Assembly: GCF_023923205.1 (NCBI RefSeq)
Contig: NZ_CP099490.1
Span: 868,001 to 932,000 of the forward strand
Direction of reading: 5' to 3'
Source of the DNA: Ornithinimicrobium cryptoxanthini
GTDB lineage: Bacteria; Actinomycetota; Actinomycetes; Actinomycetales; Dermatophilaceae
DNA: 64,000 bases
The translations under genes were made by a program, and so were the position numbers. Shown here piece after piece: positions 1 to 7,556 of this stretch. The stretch's first letter is position 1. Every line of letters begins with the position of its first letter. The notes beneath the pieces were generated by a model, which did no database searches, had not been told where the DNA came from, and saw only the letters and a list, made by a program, of their open reading frames with translations.

Positions 1-1
1 C

Positions 2-1351
2 ATGGCTGAGCAGCGGCGTGACGAGGACGTCGAGCGTGACGACACGTCCCCGATCCCGCTCGAGCACACGTCGGTCTTCCAGACCTATGCCCCACCTCCG
101 CCGAGCGGCACGCCGGCACAGGGGCCATCGGCATACGACACCCCCGGGCACCACTCGACCTTCGCCGCACTCTCCTCACCCGGAGCCCCGTCGGGGCACG
201 CGACCCAGACTGCCGCACCCTCTCGAACTGGGGGTGCCTCGGCCTATCGGGCGGCGCCACCTCGTCGTCGTCCGCGACGCTCGGGGGGAGTGCTGGTCGG
301 TGCCCTGCTGCTCGGCACCGCCGGCGGAGGTGCGATGGGCTATGTCGCAGGTCAGACCGCACAGCAGAGCCAGGAAGCCGAGCCGCGCGTGGTCGCCGCC
401 GTGCCGGCGGGGAACGGCCCGACCACCCCCGTCACCGCGATCGCCCAGCACGCCCTGCCGAGCGTCGTCTTCATCTCGGTGGGCACCGAAGGGGGCGAGG
501 GGGTCGGGTCCGGCTTCGTCATCCGCGAGGACGGCTACATCGTCACCAACAGCCACGTCGTCGAGGGCGCCGTGGACGACGGCACCGTGCAGGTCACCTT
601 CTCCGACGGCGCGGACATGGAGGCCGAGATCGTCGGTCAGGACGTGGAATACGACATCGCCGTCCTGAAGGTCGACCAGGAGGGGCTGCCGGCGCTGGCG
701 TTCGGCGACTCCGACTCGGTGCTCGTCGGCTCGTCGGTGGTCGCGGTCGGTGCTCCGCTCGGGCTCGACAACACGGTGACCTCGGGCATCGTCTCCGCGC
801 TGGGTCGTCCCGTGATCGCGGGCGGGGGTGGCTCGATGTCCTACATCAACGCTATCCAGACGGATGCCGCGATCAACCCGGGCAACTCGGGCGGCCCGCT
901 GCTCGACCTCAACGGCACCGTCATCGGGGTCAACTCGGCCATCGCGCAGATACCCGGGGAGATAGGCGGCCAGGCGGGCAGCATCGGCCTGGGCTTCGCG
1001 ATCCCGAGCAACCAGGTGGAACACACGGCCACGCAGCTGATCGAGACGGGCACGAGCAACCACCCGATCATCGGCGTGATGCTGGACATGAGCTATTCCG
1101 GGGTCGGGGCCAAGGTGCTCGAGGAGGGTGCTGGCGAGACCGAGCCGGTCGTCCCCGGCGGCCCGGCAGACGGTGCCGGGATCACGGCGGGCGAGGTGAT
1201 CCTGGCGGTGGACGGCGAGGAGATCCAGCACGGGAGCCACCTGGTGATCGTCCTGCGCAGCCACGCGGTGGGTGACCAGGTCGAGGTGCTCGTCCAGGGG
1301 GCCGACGGGAGCGAGCGCACGGTCACCGTGACGCTCCAGGGCTCGCAGTGA
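2..1351 (+). CDS. htrA: HtrA/DegP-type membrane-anchored serine protease with PDZ domain
   Basis: Trypsin-like envelope protease that degrades or refolds damaged exported proteins. The 449-aa protein has a proline-rich disordered cytoplasmic N-terminus (about residues 1-90), an RRRPRR stop-transfer stretch, one membrane segment (about 95-117), a chymotrypsin-fold domain and one C-terminal PDZ domain (about 355-447). The catalytic triad is visible: His185 in TNSHVVEG, Asp218 in YDIAVLK and Ser296 in NPGNSGGPL. The ATG lies at the second base of the window, so its ribosome-binding site is not visible and an upstream start cannot be excluded. tatB begins 9 nt downstream, so the two are probably co-transcribed; in mycobacteria the same pair lies downstream of sigE and its anti-sigma factor, which would fall outside this window (inference). 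Confidence 0.93.
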   Translation: MAEQRRDEDVERDDTSPIPLEHTSVFQTYAPPPPSGTPAQGPSAYDTPGHHSTFAALSSPGAPSGHATQTAAPSRTGGASAYRAAPPRRRPRRSGGVLVGALLLGTAGGGAMGYVAGQTAQQSQEAEPRVVAAVPAGNGPTTPVTAIAQHALPSVVFISVGTEGGEGVGSGFVIREDGYIVTNSHVVEGAVDDGTVQVTFSDGADMEAEIVGQDVEYDIAVLKVDQEGLPALAFGDSDSVLVGSSVVAVGAPLGLDNTVTSGIVSALGRPVIAGGGGSMSYINAIQTDAAINPGNSGGPLLDLNGTVIGVNSAIAQIPGEIGGQAGSIGLGFAIPSNQVEHTATQLIETGTSNHPIIGVMLDMSYSGVGAKVLEEGAGETEPVVPGGPADGAGITAGEVILAVDGEEIQHGSHLVIVLRSHAVGDQVEVLVQGADGSERTVTVTLQGSQ

Positions 1352-1360
1352 GGGCCGACC

Positions 1361-1759
1361 ATGCCTAACGGCGGGGAGTTCCTGCTGCTGATCGTGCTGG
1401 CCCTGGTGATCCTGGGCCCGGACAAGCTGCCGGGGTATGCCGCGAAGCTGGCTCAGTTCGTCCGCTCGGCACGGGACATGGCTGAGGGCGCCAAGGTCCA
1501 GATCAAGGAGGAGCTCGGCCCGGGCTTCGAGGACGTCGACTGGCGAGCCCTTGACCCGCGGCAGTATGACCCCCGCCGCATCGTGCGCGAGGCCCTCGCG
1601 ACTCCGGGAGGGGCGCAGGCGCAGGCTCCGGCCGAGACCGAGTCGGGTCGGGCGGCGAACGAGGCCGCGATTGCCGCTGACCGGGACGCGGGGCCCGCCC
1701 TGCTGGGCACGCGGTTCGACCCGGCTCTGCCCACGCCCTGGGACATCGACGCGACCTGA
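1361..1759 (+). CDS. tatB: Sec-independent (Tat) translocase subunit TatB
   Basis: Component of the twin-arginine pathway that recognises folded substrates together with TatC. The 132-aa protein has the family layout: a short N-terminal hydrophobic helix (FLLLIVLALVILGPDKLP, about residues 7-24) ending in the conserved GP-containing hinge, an amphipathic helix (about 25-55), and a variable charged tail rich in Ala and Glu. A GAGGG ribosome-binding site formed by the htrA stop region lies 6 nt before the ATG. Length and the presence of only one TatA/B-type protein here favour TatB over TatA, but TatA and TatB are hard to separate by sequence alone. Co-transcription with htrA is inferred from the 9-nt gap. 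Confidence 0.85.
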   Translation: MPNGGEFLLLIVLALVILGPDKLPGYAAKLAQFVRSARDMAEGAKVQIKEELGPGFEDVDWRALDPRQYDPRRIVREALATPGGAQAQAPAETESGRAANEAAIAADRDAGPALLGTRFDPALPTPWDIDAT

Positions 1760-1782
1760 GCCGTCGACGCCCCCGGGACGGG

Positions 1783-2925
1783 TCAGCGTGCCGTCGGGGT
1801 GATGCCCAGCTTGCGACCGGCCAGACCGCGCCCGCGGTGGGCCAGCTGTCGGGCGATCGCTCGCAGCGCGGTGGCGGCCGGGGAGTCGGGCTGGCCCAGC
1901 ACGACGGGCAGGCCCGCATCGCCGCCCTCGCGCACGGTGGTGTCCAGCGGGATCTGACCCAGCAGCGGCACCTCGGCGCCGATGGAGCGGGACAGGTTCT
2001 CGGCGACGGCCTGGCCACCGCCGGAGCCGAAGATCTCCTGGTGCGTGCCGTCGGGCAGCTCCAGCCAGGACATGTTCTCGATCACGCCGACCAGTCGCTG
2101 GTGGGTCTGCAGGGCGATCGAGCCGGCTCGCTCGGCGACCTCGGCAGCGGCCTTCTGCGGTGTGGTGACGACCAGGAGCTCAGAGTTGGGGAGCAGCTGG
2201 GCGACAGTGATCGCGATGTCACCGGTGCCCGGGGGAAGGTCCAGCAGCAGCACGTCGAGGTCGCCCCAGAACACGTCGGAGAGGAACTGCTGCAGCGCGC
2301 GGTGCAGCATGGGGCCACGCCAGACGACGGGCTGGTTGCCGGGGACGAACATGCCGATCGAGATGACCTTCACGTCGTGCTGGACCGGCGGCAGGATCAT
2401 GTCGTCGACCTGGGTCGGCGGCAGCTCGACGCCGAGCATGCGAGGGACCGAGAAGCCATAGATGTCGGCGTCCACCACTCCCACGCGCAGCCCCTCGACA
2501 GCCAGGGCGGCGGCGAGGTTGACCGTGACGGAGGACTTGCCGACGCCACCCTTGCCGGAGGCGACGGCATAGACGCGGGTCAGCGTGTCGGGGCGGGCGA
2601 AGGGAATCTCCTTCTCGGGCGCGCCGCCGCGCAGCTGGGAGCGCAGGTTGCCGCGCTGCTCATCACTCATCACCCCGAGCTGGACGCGCACGTCGGTGAC
2701 GCCCTCGACGGACTGGACCGCGGCCGTGACGTTCTTGGTGATCGTGTCCTTCATCGGACACCCCGGCACGGTCAGCAGGATCGTGGTGTCGACCCGGCCG
2801 TTGTCGTCGATGTCGACCGTCTCGACCATCCCGAGCTCGGTGATCGGTTTGCGGATCTCAGGGTCGTCGACCTTGGCCAGTGCGGCGTGGACGGCATCAA
2901 GGGTGGGAGCAGACATGTCACCCAT
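1783..2925 (-). CDS. mrp: Mrp/ApbC (NBP35-like) P-loop ATPase, Fe-S cluster carrier
   Basis: MRP-family ATPase implicated in iron-sulfur cluster delivery. Residues 1-90 form a MIP18/DUF59 domain with a Cys in CPMKDT; residues about 110-375 form a MinD-like ATPase with a deviant Walker A, GKGGVGKSS. The CxxC pair that binds a bridging cluster in many Mrp proteins is absent: the ENMS segment is followed by WLELPDGTHQEIFG, with no cysteine. From memory this is common in actinobacterial homologues, so it is not a sign of decay, but it means cluster carriage is inferred from family only. The first ATG (2925) and a second in-frame ATG (2916) are both possible; neither has a strong Shine-Dalgarno. 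The gene lies 50 nt downstream of the DUF1003 gene and may belong to the same leftward operon. Confidence 0.9.
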   Translation of the reverse strand: MGDMSAPTLDAVHAALAKVDDPEIRKPITELGMVETVDIDDNGRVDTTILLTVPGCPMKDTITKNVTAAVQSVEGVTDVRVQLGVMSDEQRGNLRSQLRGGAPEKEIPFARPDTLTRVYAVASGKGGVGKSSVTVNLAAALAVEGLRVGVVDADIYGFSVPRMLGVELPPTQVDDMILPPVQHDVKVISIGMFVPGNQPVVWRGPMLHRALQQFLSDVFWGDLDVLLLDLPPGTGDIAITVAQLLPNSELLVVTTPQKAAAEVAERAGSIALQTHQRLVGVIENMSWLELPDGTHQEIFGSGGGQAVAENLSRSIGAEVPLLGQIPLDTTVREGGDAGLPVVLGQPDSPAATALRAIARQLAHRGRGLAGRKLGITPTAR

Positions 2926-2975
2926 GGTAAGCGCGTTGGCGACGGCATCCGCGCCGGGTGTTGTGAAAATGGTAA

Positions 2976-3587
2976 CTATTCGGTGCCGTGGGCCGTTTCC
3001 GGGCTCTCCCTGGTCTGCCGAACCTGCAGCCCCCGCTCCTCCATCTCGTCCAGCAGGCTGCGCAGCTCGCTGCGCACGAAGTCGCGGGTCGCGTTGTCGC
3101 GCATTGCGATCCGGAGTGAGGCGACCTCGCGGGTGAGGAACTCGGTGTCGGCCAGGTTGCGCTCGTCGCGGGTGCGGTCCTGCTCGATCACGACCTTGTC
3201 GCGGTCTGCCTGCCTGTTCTGCGCCAACAGGATCAGTGGCGCGGCGTAGGACGCCTGCAGGCTGAGCATCAGGGTGAGGAAGATGAACGCATAGGGGTCG
3301 AAGCGCAGGTGCTCGGGGGCCAGGAAGTTCCAGGCGAGCCAGACGGCCACGAACACCGTCATGTAGCCGAGGAACCGGGCGGTGCCCATGAAACGGGCGA
3401 AGCCCTCGGCGAACCGGCCGAAGGTGTCGGGGTCCATGCGCGGCCGCCGCACCAGCCGGCGCTGCGCGGCCAACGGCTGGTCAAGACGGTCGGCTCGAGG
3501 GTCCCTCAGGCGATCCACCTCACGGTCGACGGCGCGCTCGGCCAGGCGGTCGCGGCGCGCCGGCATGCTCGGAGTCTGGTCAGACAC
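2976..3587 (-). CDS. DUF1003 membrane protein
   Basis: Protein of unknown function, 203 aa from the chosen GTG. It has a highly charged N-terminal region (Arg/Asp-rich, about residues 1-60), two predicted membrane helices (FLGYMTVFVAVWLAWNFL and AFIFLTLMLSLQASYAAPLILL) and a long charged C-terminal helix likely to be coiled coil, the standard DUF1003 arrangement. The GTG at 3587 is preceded by a GAGGGGG motif at good spacing and overlaps the end of the upstream CBS-domain gene by 8 nt, so the two are probably translationally coupled. A longer frame starting at 3710 only reads antisense-like sequence inside the upstream gene. Function beyond membrane localisation is not known. Confidence 0.85.
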   Translation of the reverse strand: MSDQTPSMPARRDRLAERAVDREVDRLRDPRADRLDQPLAAQRRLVRRPRMDPDTFGRFAEGFARFMGTARFLGYMTVFVAVWLAWNFLAPEHLRFDPYAFIFLTLMLSLQASYAAPLILLAQNRQADRDKVVIEQDRTRDERNLADTEFLTREVASLRIAMRDNATRDFVRSELRSLLDEMEERGLQVRQTRESPETAHGTE

Positions 3588-4959
3588 GGGCGGCCCCCTC
3601 GTCGCTGTCGGCCTGAGCAGTGTCTCGCAGGCCGGGGGGCTCGTCCAGGGAGGGGTCGTCGTGCCGCTCCTCGCGCCAGTCCTCGGGCAGGATGTGGTCG
3701 AGCACGTCATCCACGGTGACGGCTCCCAGGAGCCGGCCCTCGTCGTCGGTCACCGGCACCGCCACCATGTTGTAGTTCGCCATCAGCCGGGTCACGGTCT
3801 CCAGCGAGGCGTCGGCGGGCACCGGCTCGAAGTCGCGGTCGACGATGCTGCCGATGGACTGGTGCGGAGGGTCGCGCAGGAGGCGTTGGATGTGCACGAT
3901 CCCGATCAGTCGTCCGGTGGGGGTCTCGAGCGGCGACCGGCAGACATAGACCAGCGAGGCGACGGCGGGCGAGAGCTCCTCGCGGCGGACGACGGCCAGC
4001 GCCTCCGCAATGCTGGCCTCGGGCCCGAGGATCACCGGCTCGGGGGTCATCATCCCGCCGGCCGTGTCGTCGTCATAGGTGAGCAGTCGCCGGATTGGTG
4101 CGGCCTCCTCCGGCTGCATCATCTGCAGCAGCTCCTCGACCGTGTCGTCGGGCAGGCCGGACAGCAGGTCGGTCGCGTCGTCGGGTTCCATCACCTCGAG
4201 CACGTCCGCGGCCCGCTCCGTCGACAGGCTGGTGAGGATCTCGACCCGGTCGTCATCGGGCAGCTCCTCGAGGACGTCGGCCAGCGTCTCGTCGTCCATC
4301 GCGCTGGTGACCTCGGCCCGCCGCTTGGGGGAGAGATCGTGGATGGCGTCCGCGAGGTCAGCTGGCTTGCGGTCCTCCAGGCTCTCCAGGAGCGCCTCGG
4401 CGCCCTGCTCGCCCACCGACAGGTGCAACCCCTCGACCTGCTCGATCGGTGCCAGGACCGCCTCGCCCTTGGGGCGGCGCAGCCGCAGCCCGGGACGCGG
4501 GCGGGTCGGTGCCCCCTTGCGGACGAAGACCCGGGTGACGACCCAGTCGCGGCTCGGCTGCAGCTCCAGGGCCACGTCCTCGACGACCGCGGGCTCAAGC
4601 TCGCCGTTGACCCTGATCCGGACCCGTCGGTCGAACAGCTCGGAGACCACGCTGGTCTCGCCGGGTCGCTGCTCGAAGCGGCGCATGTTGACCAGGCCCG
4701 TAGTGATGACCTGACCTGCATCGATGGTGGTCACCCTGGTCATCGGCACAAAGACCCGCCGACGGCCCGGCACCTCGACCACCAGACCGATGGCTCGTGG
4801 ACCGCTGGTTCGCCGCAGCCTCTGGGACATGGCGAGCACCACGTCGCGCACCCGGCCGACCTCATCGCCCAACGGGTCGAAGACACTCAGTCCGACGAGG
4901 CGGGCCACGAAGACGCGAGGGTTGCCGATCACCCCCGCAGGATACCCAGCGCGGCGCAT
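3580..4959 (-). CDS. Soluble PRC-barrel / MgtE_N / CBS-domain protein (MgtE-like, no channel)
   Basis: 459-aa protein with domains in the order PRC-barrel-like (about 10-90), MgtE intracellular N domain (about 205-300, helical repeats such as LEELPDDDRVEIL and LLSGLPDDTVEELL), and two CBS domains (about 300-425). In the Mg2+ channel MgtE these parts gate a membrane pore; here no hydrophobic membrane segment follows, so this cannot be a channel by itself and is more likely a cytosolic nucleotide- or Mg2+-sensing partner (inference). It overlaps the DUF1003 membrane-protein gene by 8 nt, which suggests a joint function. An alternative GTG start at 4932 (V-I-G-N-P) would remove 9 residues. M. 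tuberculosis has comparable genes near mrp. Confidence 0.85.
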   Translation of the reverse strand: MRRAGYPAGVIGNPRVFVARLVGLSVFDPLGDEVGRVRDVVLAMSQRLRRTSGPRAIGLVVEVPGRRRVFVPMTRVTTIDAGQVITTGLVNMRRFEQRPGETSVVSELFDRRVRIRVNGELEPAVVEDVALELQPSRDWVVTRVFVRKGAPTRPRPGLRLRRPKGEAVLAPIEQVEGLHLSVGEQGAEALLESLEDRKPADLADAIHDLSPKRRAEVTSAMDDETLADVLEELPDDDRVEILTSLSTERAADVLEVMEPDDATDLLSGLPDDTVEELLQMMQPEEAAPIRRLLTYDDDTAGGMMTPEPVILGPEASIAEALAVVRREELSPAVASLVYVCRSPLETPTGRLIGIVHIQRLLRDPPHQSIGSIVDRDFEPVPADASLETVTRLMANYNMVAVPVTDDEGRLLGAVTVDDVLDHILPEDWREERHDDPSLDEPPGLRDTAQADSDEGAARV

Positions 4960-5069
4960 CCGCGGTCGGCTGTGACCGACCTCACGACGCGGAAAGGAAT
5001 CTGCAGGTGAGATAATGCATTGAACATTACGAATCAGTCAACACTCGCATGAGGAGCACGAACAACCCG

Positions 5070-5195
5070 ATGGGTTTCCAGACCGGCAGCACCTACGACT
5101 ACGCCACGCTTCGCGCCTACCGGCACCGTCTGCCCTCGGATGCAGGCCGCAAGGCACTGAAGCCGCGCAAGCGCTTCTTCTTCGGCACGCGCTGA
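5070..5195 (+). CDS. 41-aa basic hypothetical protein
   Basis: Short frame encoding MGFQTGSTYDYATLRAYRHR followed by a basic tail ending in KPRKRFFFGTR. Support for coding: about 85 percent of third positions are G or C as in neighbouring genes, a GAGGAG motif lies 13 nt before the ATG, and an AT-rich promoter-like stretch (about 4995-5040) precedes it in the divergent gap with the CBS-domain gene. A second in-frame ATG at 5049 would give 48 aa without a ribosome-binding site. The basic, Tyr/Arg-rich composition could suit RNA or ribosome binding, but I do not recognise the family and assign no function. Confidence 0.5.
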   Translation: MGFQTGSTYDYATLRAYRHRLPSDAGRKALKPRKRFFFGTR

Positions 5196-5250
5196 GCCGA
5201 CCCGCCGACCCGCGGCGTGCACAACGCCGGATCGGTGAAAGGATGGGGAC

Positions 5251-5919
5251 GTGACCAGCATCCCCAGCAGCGGTGGGGGCCGACGCCTGAGCGGCCTGAC
5301 CCTTGAGTACCCGATGTCACTGGGCGTCTTCGACAAGTACGAGGACGCCCAGCAGGCTGTCGACTTCCTTTCCGACCGTGATTTCCCGGTCGAGAACTGC
5401 ATGATCGTGGGCACCGACCTGCGTCAGGTCGAGCGGGTGACCGGACGACTGACCATGGGGCGCGTTGCCCTGGCCGGTGGCGTGACCGGCATCTGGCTCG
5501 GCCTCTTCGTCGGTCTCATCTTCGCCCTGTTCGCCCCCAGCGGCGACGCCTTCATGACCGTCCTGTGGTCGATGATGTTCGGTGCCGTCTTCGCCCTCGT
5601 CTGGGCGCTGATCGGTCAGGCGATGACGCGCGGACAGCGCGACTTCACGTCCGTCTCCCAGGTCATCGCGACCCGCTACGAGGTGCTCACCGAGCACAAG
5701 TTCGCGCAGCGGGCCCGCGATCTGCTGGTCGAGCTGCCCCATGGGCTCGGGGCCACGGCCTACCAGCGACCGGCACCGGGTGCGGCGGCTGCGGGTCAGC
5801 CTGGACCCCAGCAGCCGGGACCCCAGCACCCGGGACCCCAGCAGCCTGGACCCCAGCAGCCTGGACCCCAGCAGCCCCCGCAGGGACCGCCCGCAGCCGA
5901 CCAGCGCCCGCAGGACTGA
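5251..5919 (+). CDS. General stress protein 17M-like membrane protein with GPQQP-repeat tail
   Basis: 222-aa protein with the GSP17M/YflT-like N-terminal domain (SLGVFDKYEDAQQAVDFL and the following VENCMIVGTDL, about residues 22-60), two hydrophobic segments (about 72-95 and 105-125), a conserved soluble region and a disordered tail rich in Gly-Pro-Gln. The GTG start is supported by an AAAGGA ribosome-binding site. The tail is built from a 15-bp tandem repeat (GPQQP units), so its length probably varies between strains. The domain family is named after a stress-induced Bacillus protein; the biochemical role is unknown. It is convergent with the aminopeptidase gene, 28 nt away, with no obvious terminator between them. 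Confidence 0.8.
   Translation: MTSIPSSGGGRRLSGLTLEYPMSLGVFDKYEDAQQAVDFLSDRDFPVENCMIVGTDLRQVERVTGRLTMGRVALAGGVTGIWLGLFVGLIFALFAPSGDAFMTVLWSMMFGAVFALVWALIGQAMTRGQRDFTSVSQVIATRYEVLTEHKFAQRARDLLVELPHGLGATAYQRPAPGAAAAGQPGPQQPGPQHPGPQQPGPQQPGPQQPPQGPPAADQRPQD
5800..5874 (+). repeat. Five tandem copies of a 15-bp coding repeat
   Basis: Unit CCTGGACCCCAGCAG encodes P-G-P-Q-Q. Copies begin at 5800, 5815, 5830, 5845 and 5860; the last two are identical and the others differ at one or two bases. The period is a multiple of three, so slippage would change tail length without a frameshift. Confidence 0.95.
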
Positions 5920-5947
5920 CCGACCCCTCAGCCGCGGACGTGACCGA

Positions 5948-7447
5948 TCAGGCGGAGCGCTCGCCGCCCGCCCGGACCCACGCCTCGACGTCGTCGGCGG
6001 TGCGAGGCAGGGAGGCCGACAGGTTGCGGCACCCGTCCTCGGTGATCACGATGTCGTCCTCGATCCGCACGCCGATGCCGCGATACTCCTCCGGCACCAG
6101 CAGGTCGTCGGCCTTGAAATAGAGGCCTGGCTCGACCGTCAGCACCATCCCCGGCGTCAGCTCGGCGTCCATGTAGTCCTCCCGCAGCGCGAGGGCACAG
6201 TCGTGCACGTCGAGACCGAGGTGGTGGCTGGTGCCGTGCACCATCCACCGCCGGTGCTGCTGGCCGTGCTCGGGGTCCAGCGTCTCCTCGACGGTGACTC
6301 CATCCGGGAGCAGACCCCACTCGTGCAGGCGGGTGGCGATGACCCGGATCGCTGCGGCGTGGATGTCGCTGAACTTGTTGCCGGGGCGGGCAGCGGCGAT
6401 GCCAGCCTCCTGCGCCTCCAGCACAGCTTCATAGATCTTGCGCTGGATCTGCGTGAACGTGCCGTTGACCGGCACCGTGCGGGTCACGTCTGCGGTGAAC
6501 AGGGAGTCGAGCTCGACGCCGGCGTCCAGCAGCAGCAGGTCTCCGTCGAGCACCTCGCCGGTGTTGCGGATCCAGTGCAGTGTGGTCGCGTGGTCACCCG
6601 CCGCGCAGATCGAGTCATAACCGACCCCGTTGCCGCTGTGGCGGGCATGCAACCCGAAGACACCCTCGACCCAGCGCTCGCCGCGGCCACGGCGCACGGC
6701 CTCGGGAAGCTCGGCTACGACGGCGTCGAAAGCGTCGGCGGTGGCGTCGCACGCGTCCTGCATCTGGTCGATCTCCCACTCGTCCTTGACCAGGCGCATC
6801 GTGGACAGGAAGCGGGAGAGCTCGAGATCGGCATCGACGGCCGCCTCGACCTGGTGCTCGGCGGCCTGGGCGCGGGCGGTCTCGACGAGCGTGGTCACCT
6901 CGGCGTCGGCCTCGCGCACCACGCGGACCGTGACGGCACCGGCGTCCTTGGCCACGGCGTCGGGCAGCTCGGACAGGTCGCGGGTCTCGACGCCGAGCTC
7001 GGCGGCCATGCCAGCCAGCGTCGGGCGGGCTCCCACCCAGAACTCACCGACGCGGGAGTCGGCGAAGAACTCCTCGGTGTCCTGCCCGGCGAGCGGGCGG
7101 AAATACAGGACGGCCTCGTGACCACCGTCCTCGAGCGGGTCCAGGACGAGCACCGCGTCGGGCTCGCGGTCGGAGCCCAGGCCGGTCAGGTGGGCGAAGG
7201 CGGTGTGCGGCCGGAAGACGTAGTCGGTGTCGTTGCTGCGGACCTTGAGTCCACCTGCGGGGACCACCAACCGTTCCCCCTCGAAGGCGGAGGAGACCGC
7301 CTCCCGGCGCGCTGCGGCATACTGCGCCGCCTCGGTCTGCTCGGGCAGTGGGTCGCCGTGTTCTGCCCAGCCGCTGGCGATGAACGCGCGGAACGCGGGG
7401 CTGTTGGGACGGCTTCGATGTTCGGCCTTGTGCTGCTTCTCACTCAC
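5948..7447 (-). CDS. pepP: Aminopeptidase P family (Xaa-Pro aminopeptidase)
   Basis: Cytosolic M24B metallopeptidase removing the N-terminal residue before proline. The 499-aa protein has the AMP-N domain (about 25-180) and the pita-bread catalytic domain (about 200-490). Metal ligands are visible: two Asp in LLLDAGVE and FTADVTRT, His in HGTSHHLGLDVHD, Glu in TVEPGLY and Glu in RIEDDIVIT. The GTG at 7447 is chosen because it has a GAGGA ribosome-binding site about 8 nt upstream and begins V-S-E-K-Q-H-K; a farther ATG at 7483 would add 12 residues. The gene is divergent from thrE. Confidence 0.92.
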   Translation of the reverse strand: MSEKQHKAEHRSRPNSPAFRAFIASGWAEHGDPLPEQTEAAQYAAARREAVSSAFEGERLVVPAGGLKVRSNDTDYVFRPHTAFAHLTGLGSDREPDAVLVLDPLEDGGHEAVLYFRPLAGQDTEEFFADSRVGEFWVGARPTLAGMAAELGVETRDLSELPDAVAKDAGAVTVRVVREADAEVTTLVETARAQAAEHQVEAAVDADLELSRFLSTMRLVKDEWEIDQMQDACDATADAFDAVVAELPEAVRRGRGERWVEGVFGLHARHSGNGVGYDSICAAGDHATTLHWIRNTGEVLDGDLLLLDAGVELDSLFTADVTRTVPVNGTFTQIQRKIYEAVLEAQEAGIAAARPGNKFSDIHAAAIRVIATRLHEWGLLPDGVTVEETLDPEHGQQHRRWMVHGTSHHLGLDVHDCALALREDYMDAELTPGMVLTVEPGLYFKADDLLVPEEYRGIGVRIEDDIVITEDGCRNLSASLPRTADDVEAWVRAGGERSA

Positions 7448-7544
7448 CTGCCCATCCTCGCACGACCGCGGACCCGGGCACATCGGTGGTGAGGTGACCC
7501 AGGAGGGCGGCCGAGGCAGAAGTGCCCCGTCGCGGTGAGTTCCC

Positions 7545-7550
7545 TAGGGT
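7545..7550 (+). promoter_or_regulatory. -10 element TAGGGT (leaderless thrE)
   Basis: TAGGGT lies exactly 6 nt before the GTG of thrE, so transcription would begin at or next to the start codon. No separate Shine-Dalgarno is needed. Confidence 0.6.
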
Positions 7551-7556
7551 GGACGG

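Noticed and set aside
1837..3249. Long plus-strand open frame (470 codons) opposite mrp and the DUF1003 gene
   Set aside because: It is the antisense shadow of two recognisable genes, with His/Asp/Gln/Arg-rich low-complexity translation typical of reverse-strand reading in GC-rich DNA.
4996..5022. GGAAT at 4996 as a second SigR promoter
   Set aside because: The bases 18-19 nt downstream are ATT/TTG, not GTT.
5800..5874. Possible CRISPR-like array
   Set aside because: Contiguous 15-bp units with no spacers, in frame within a protein tail.
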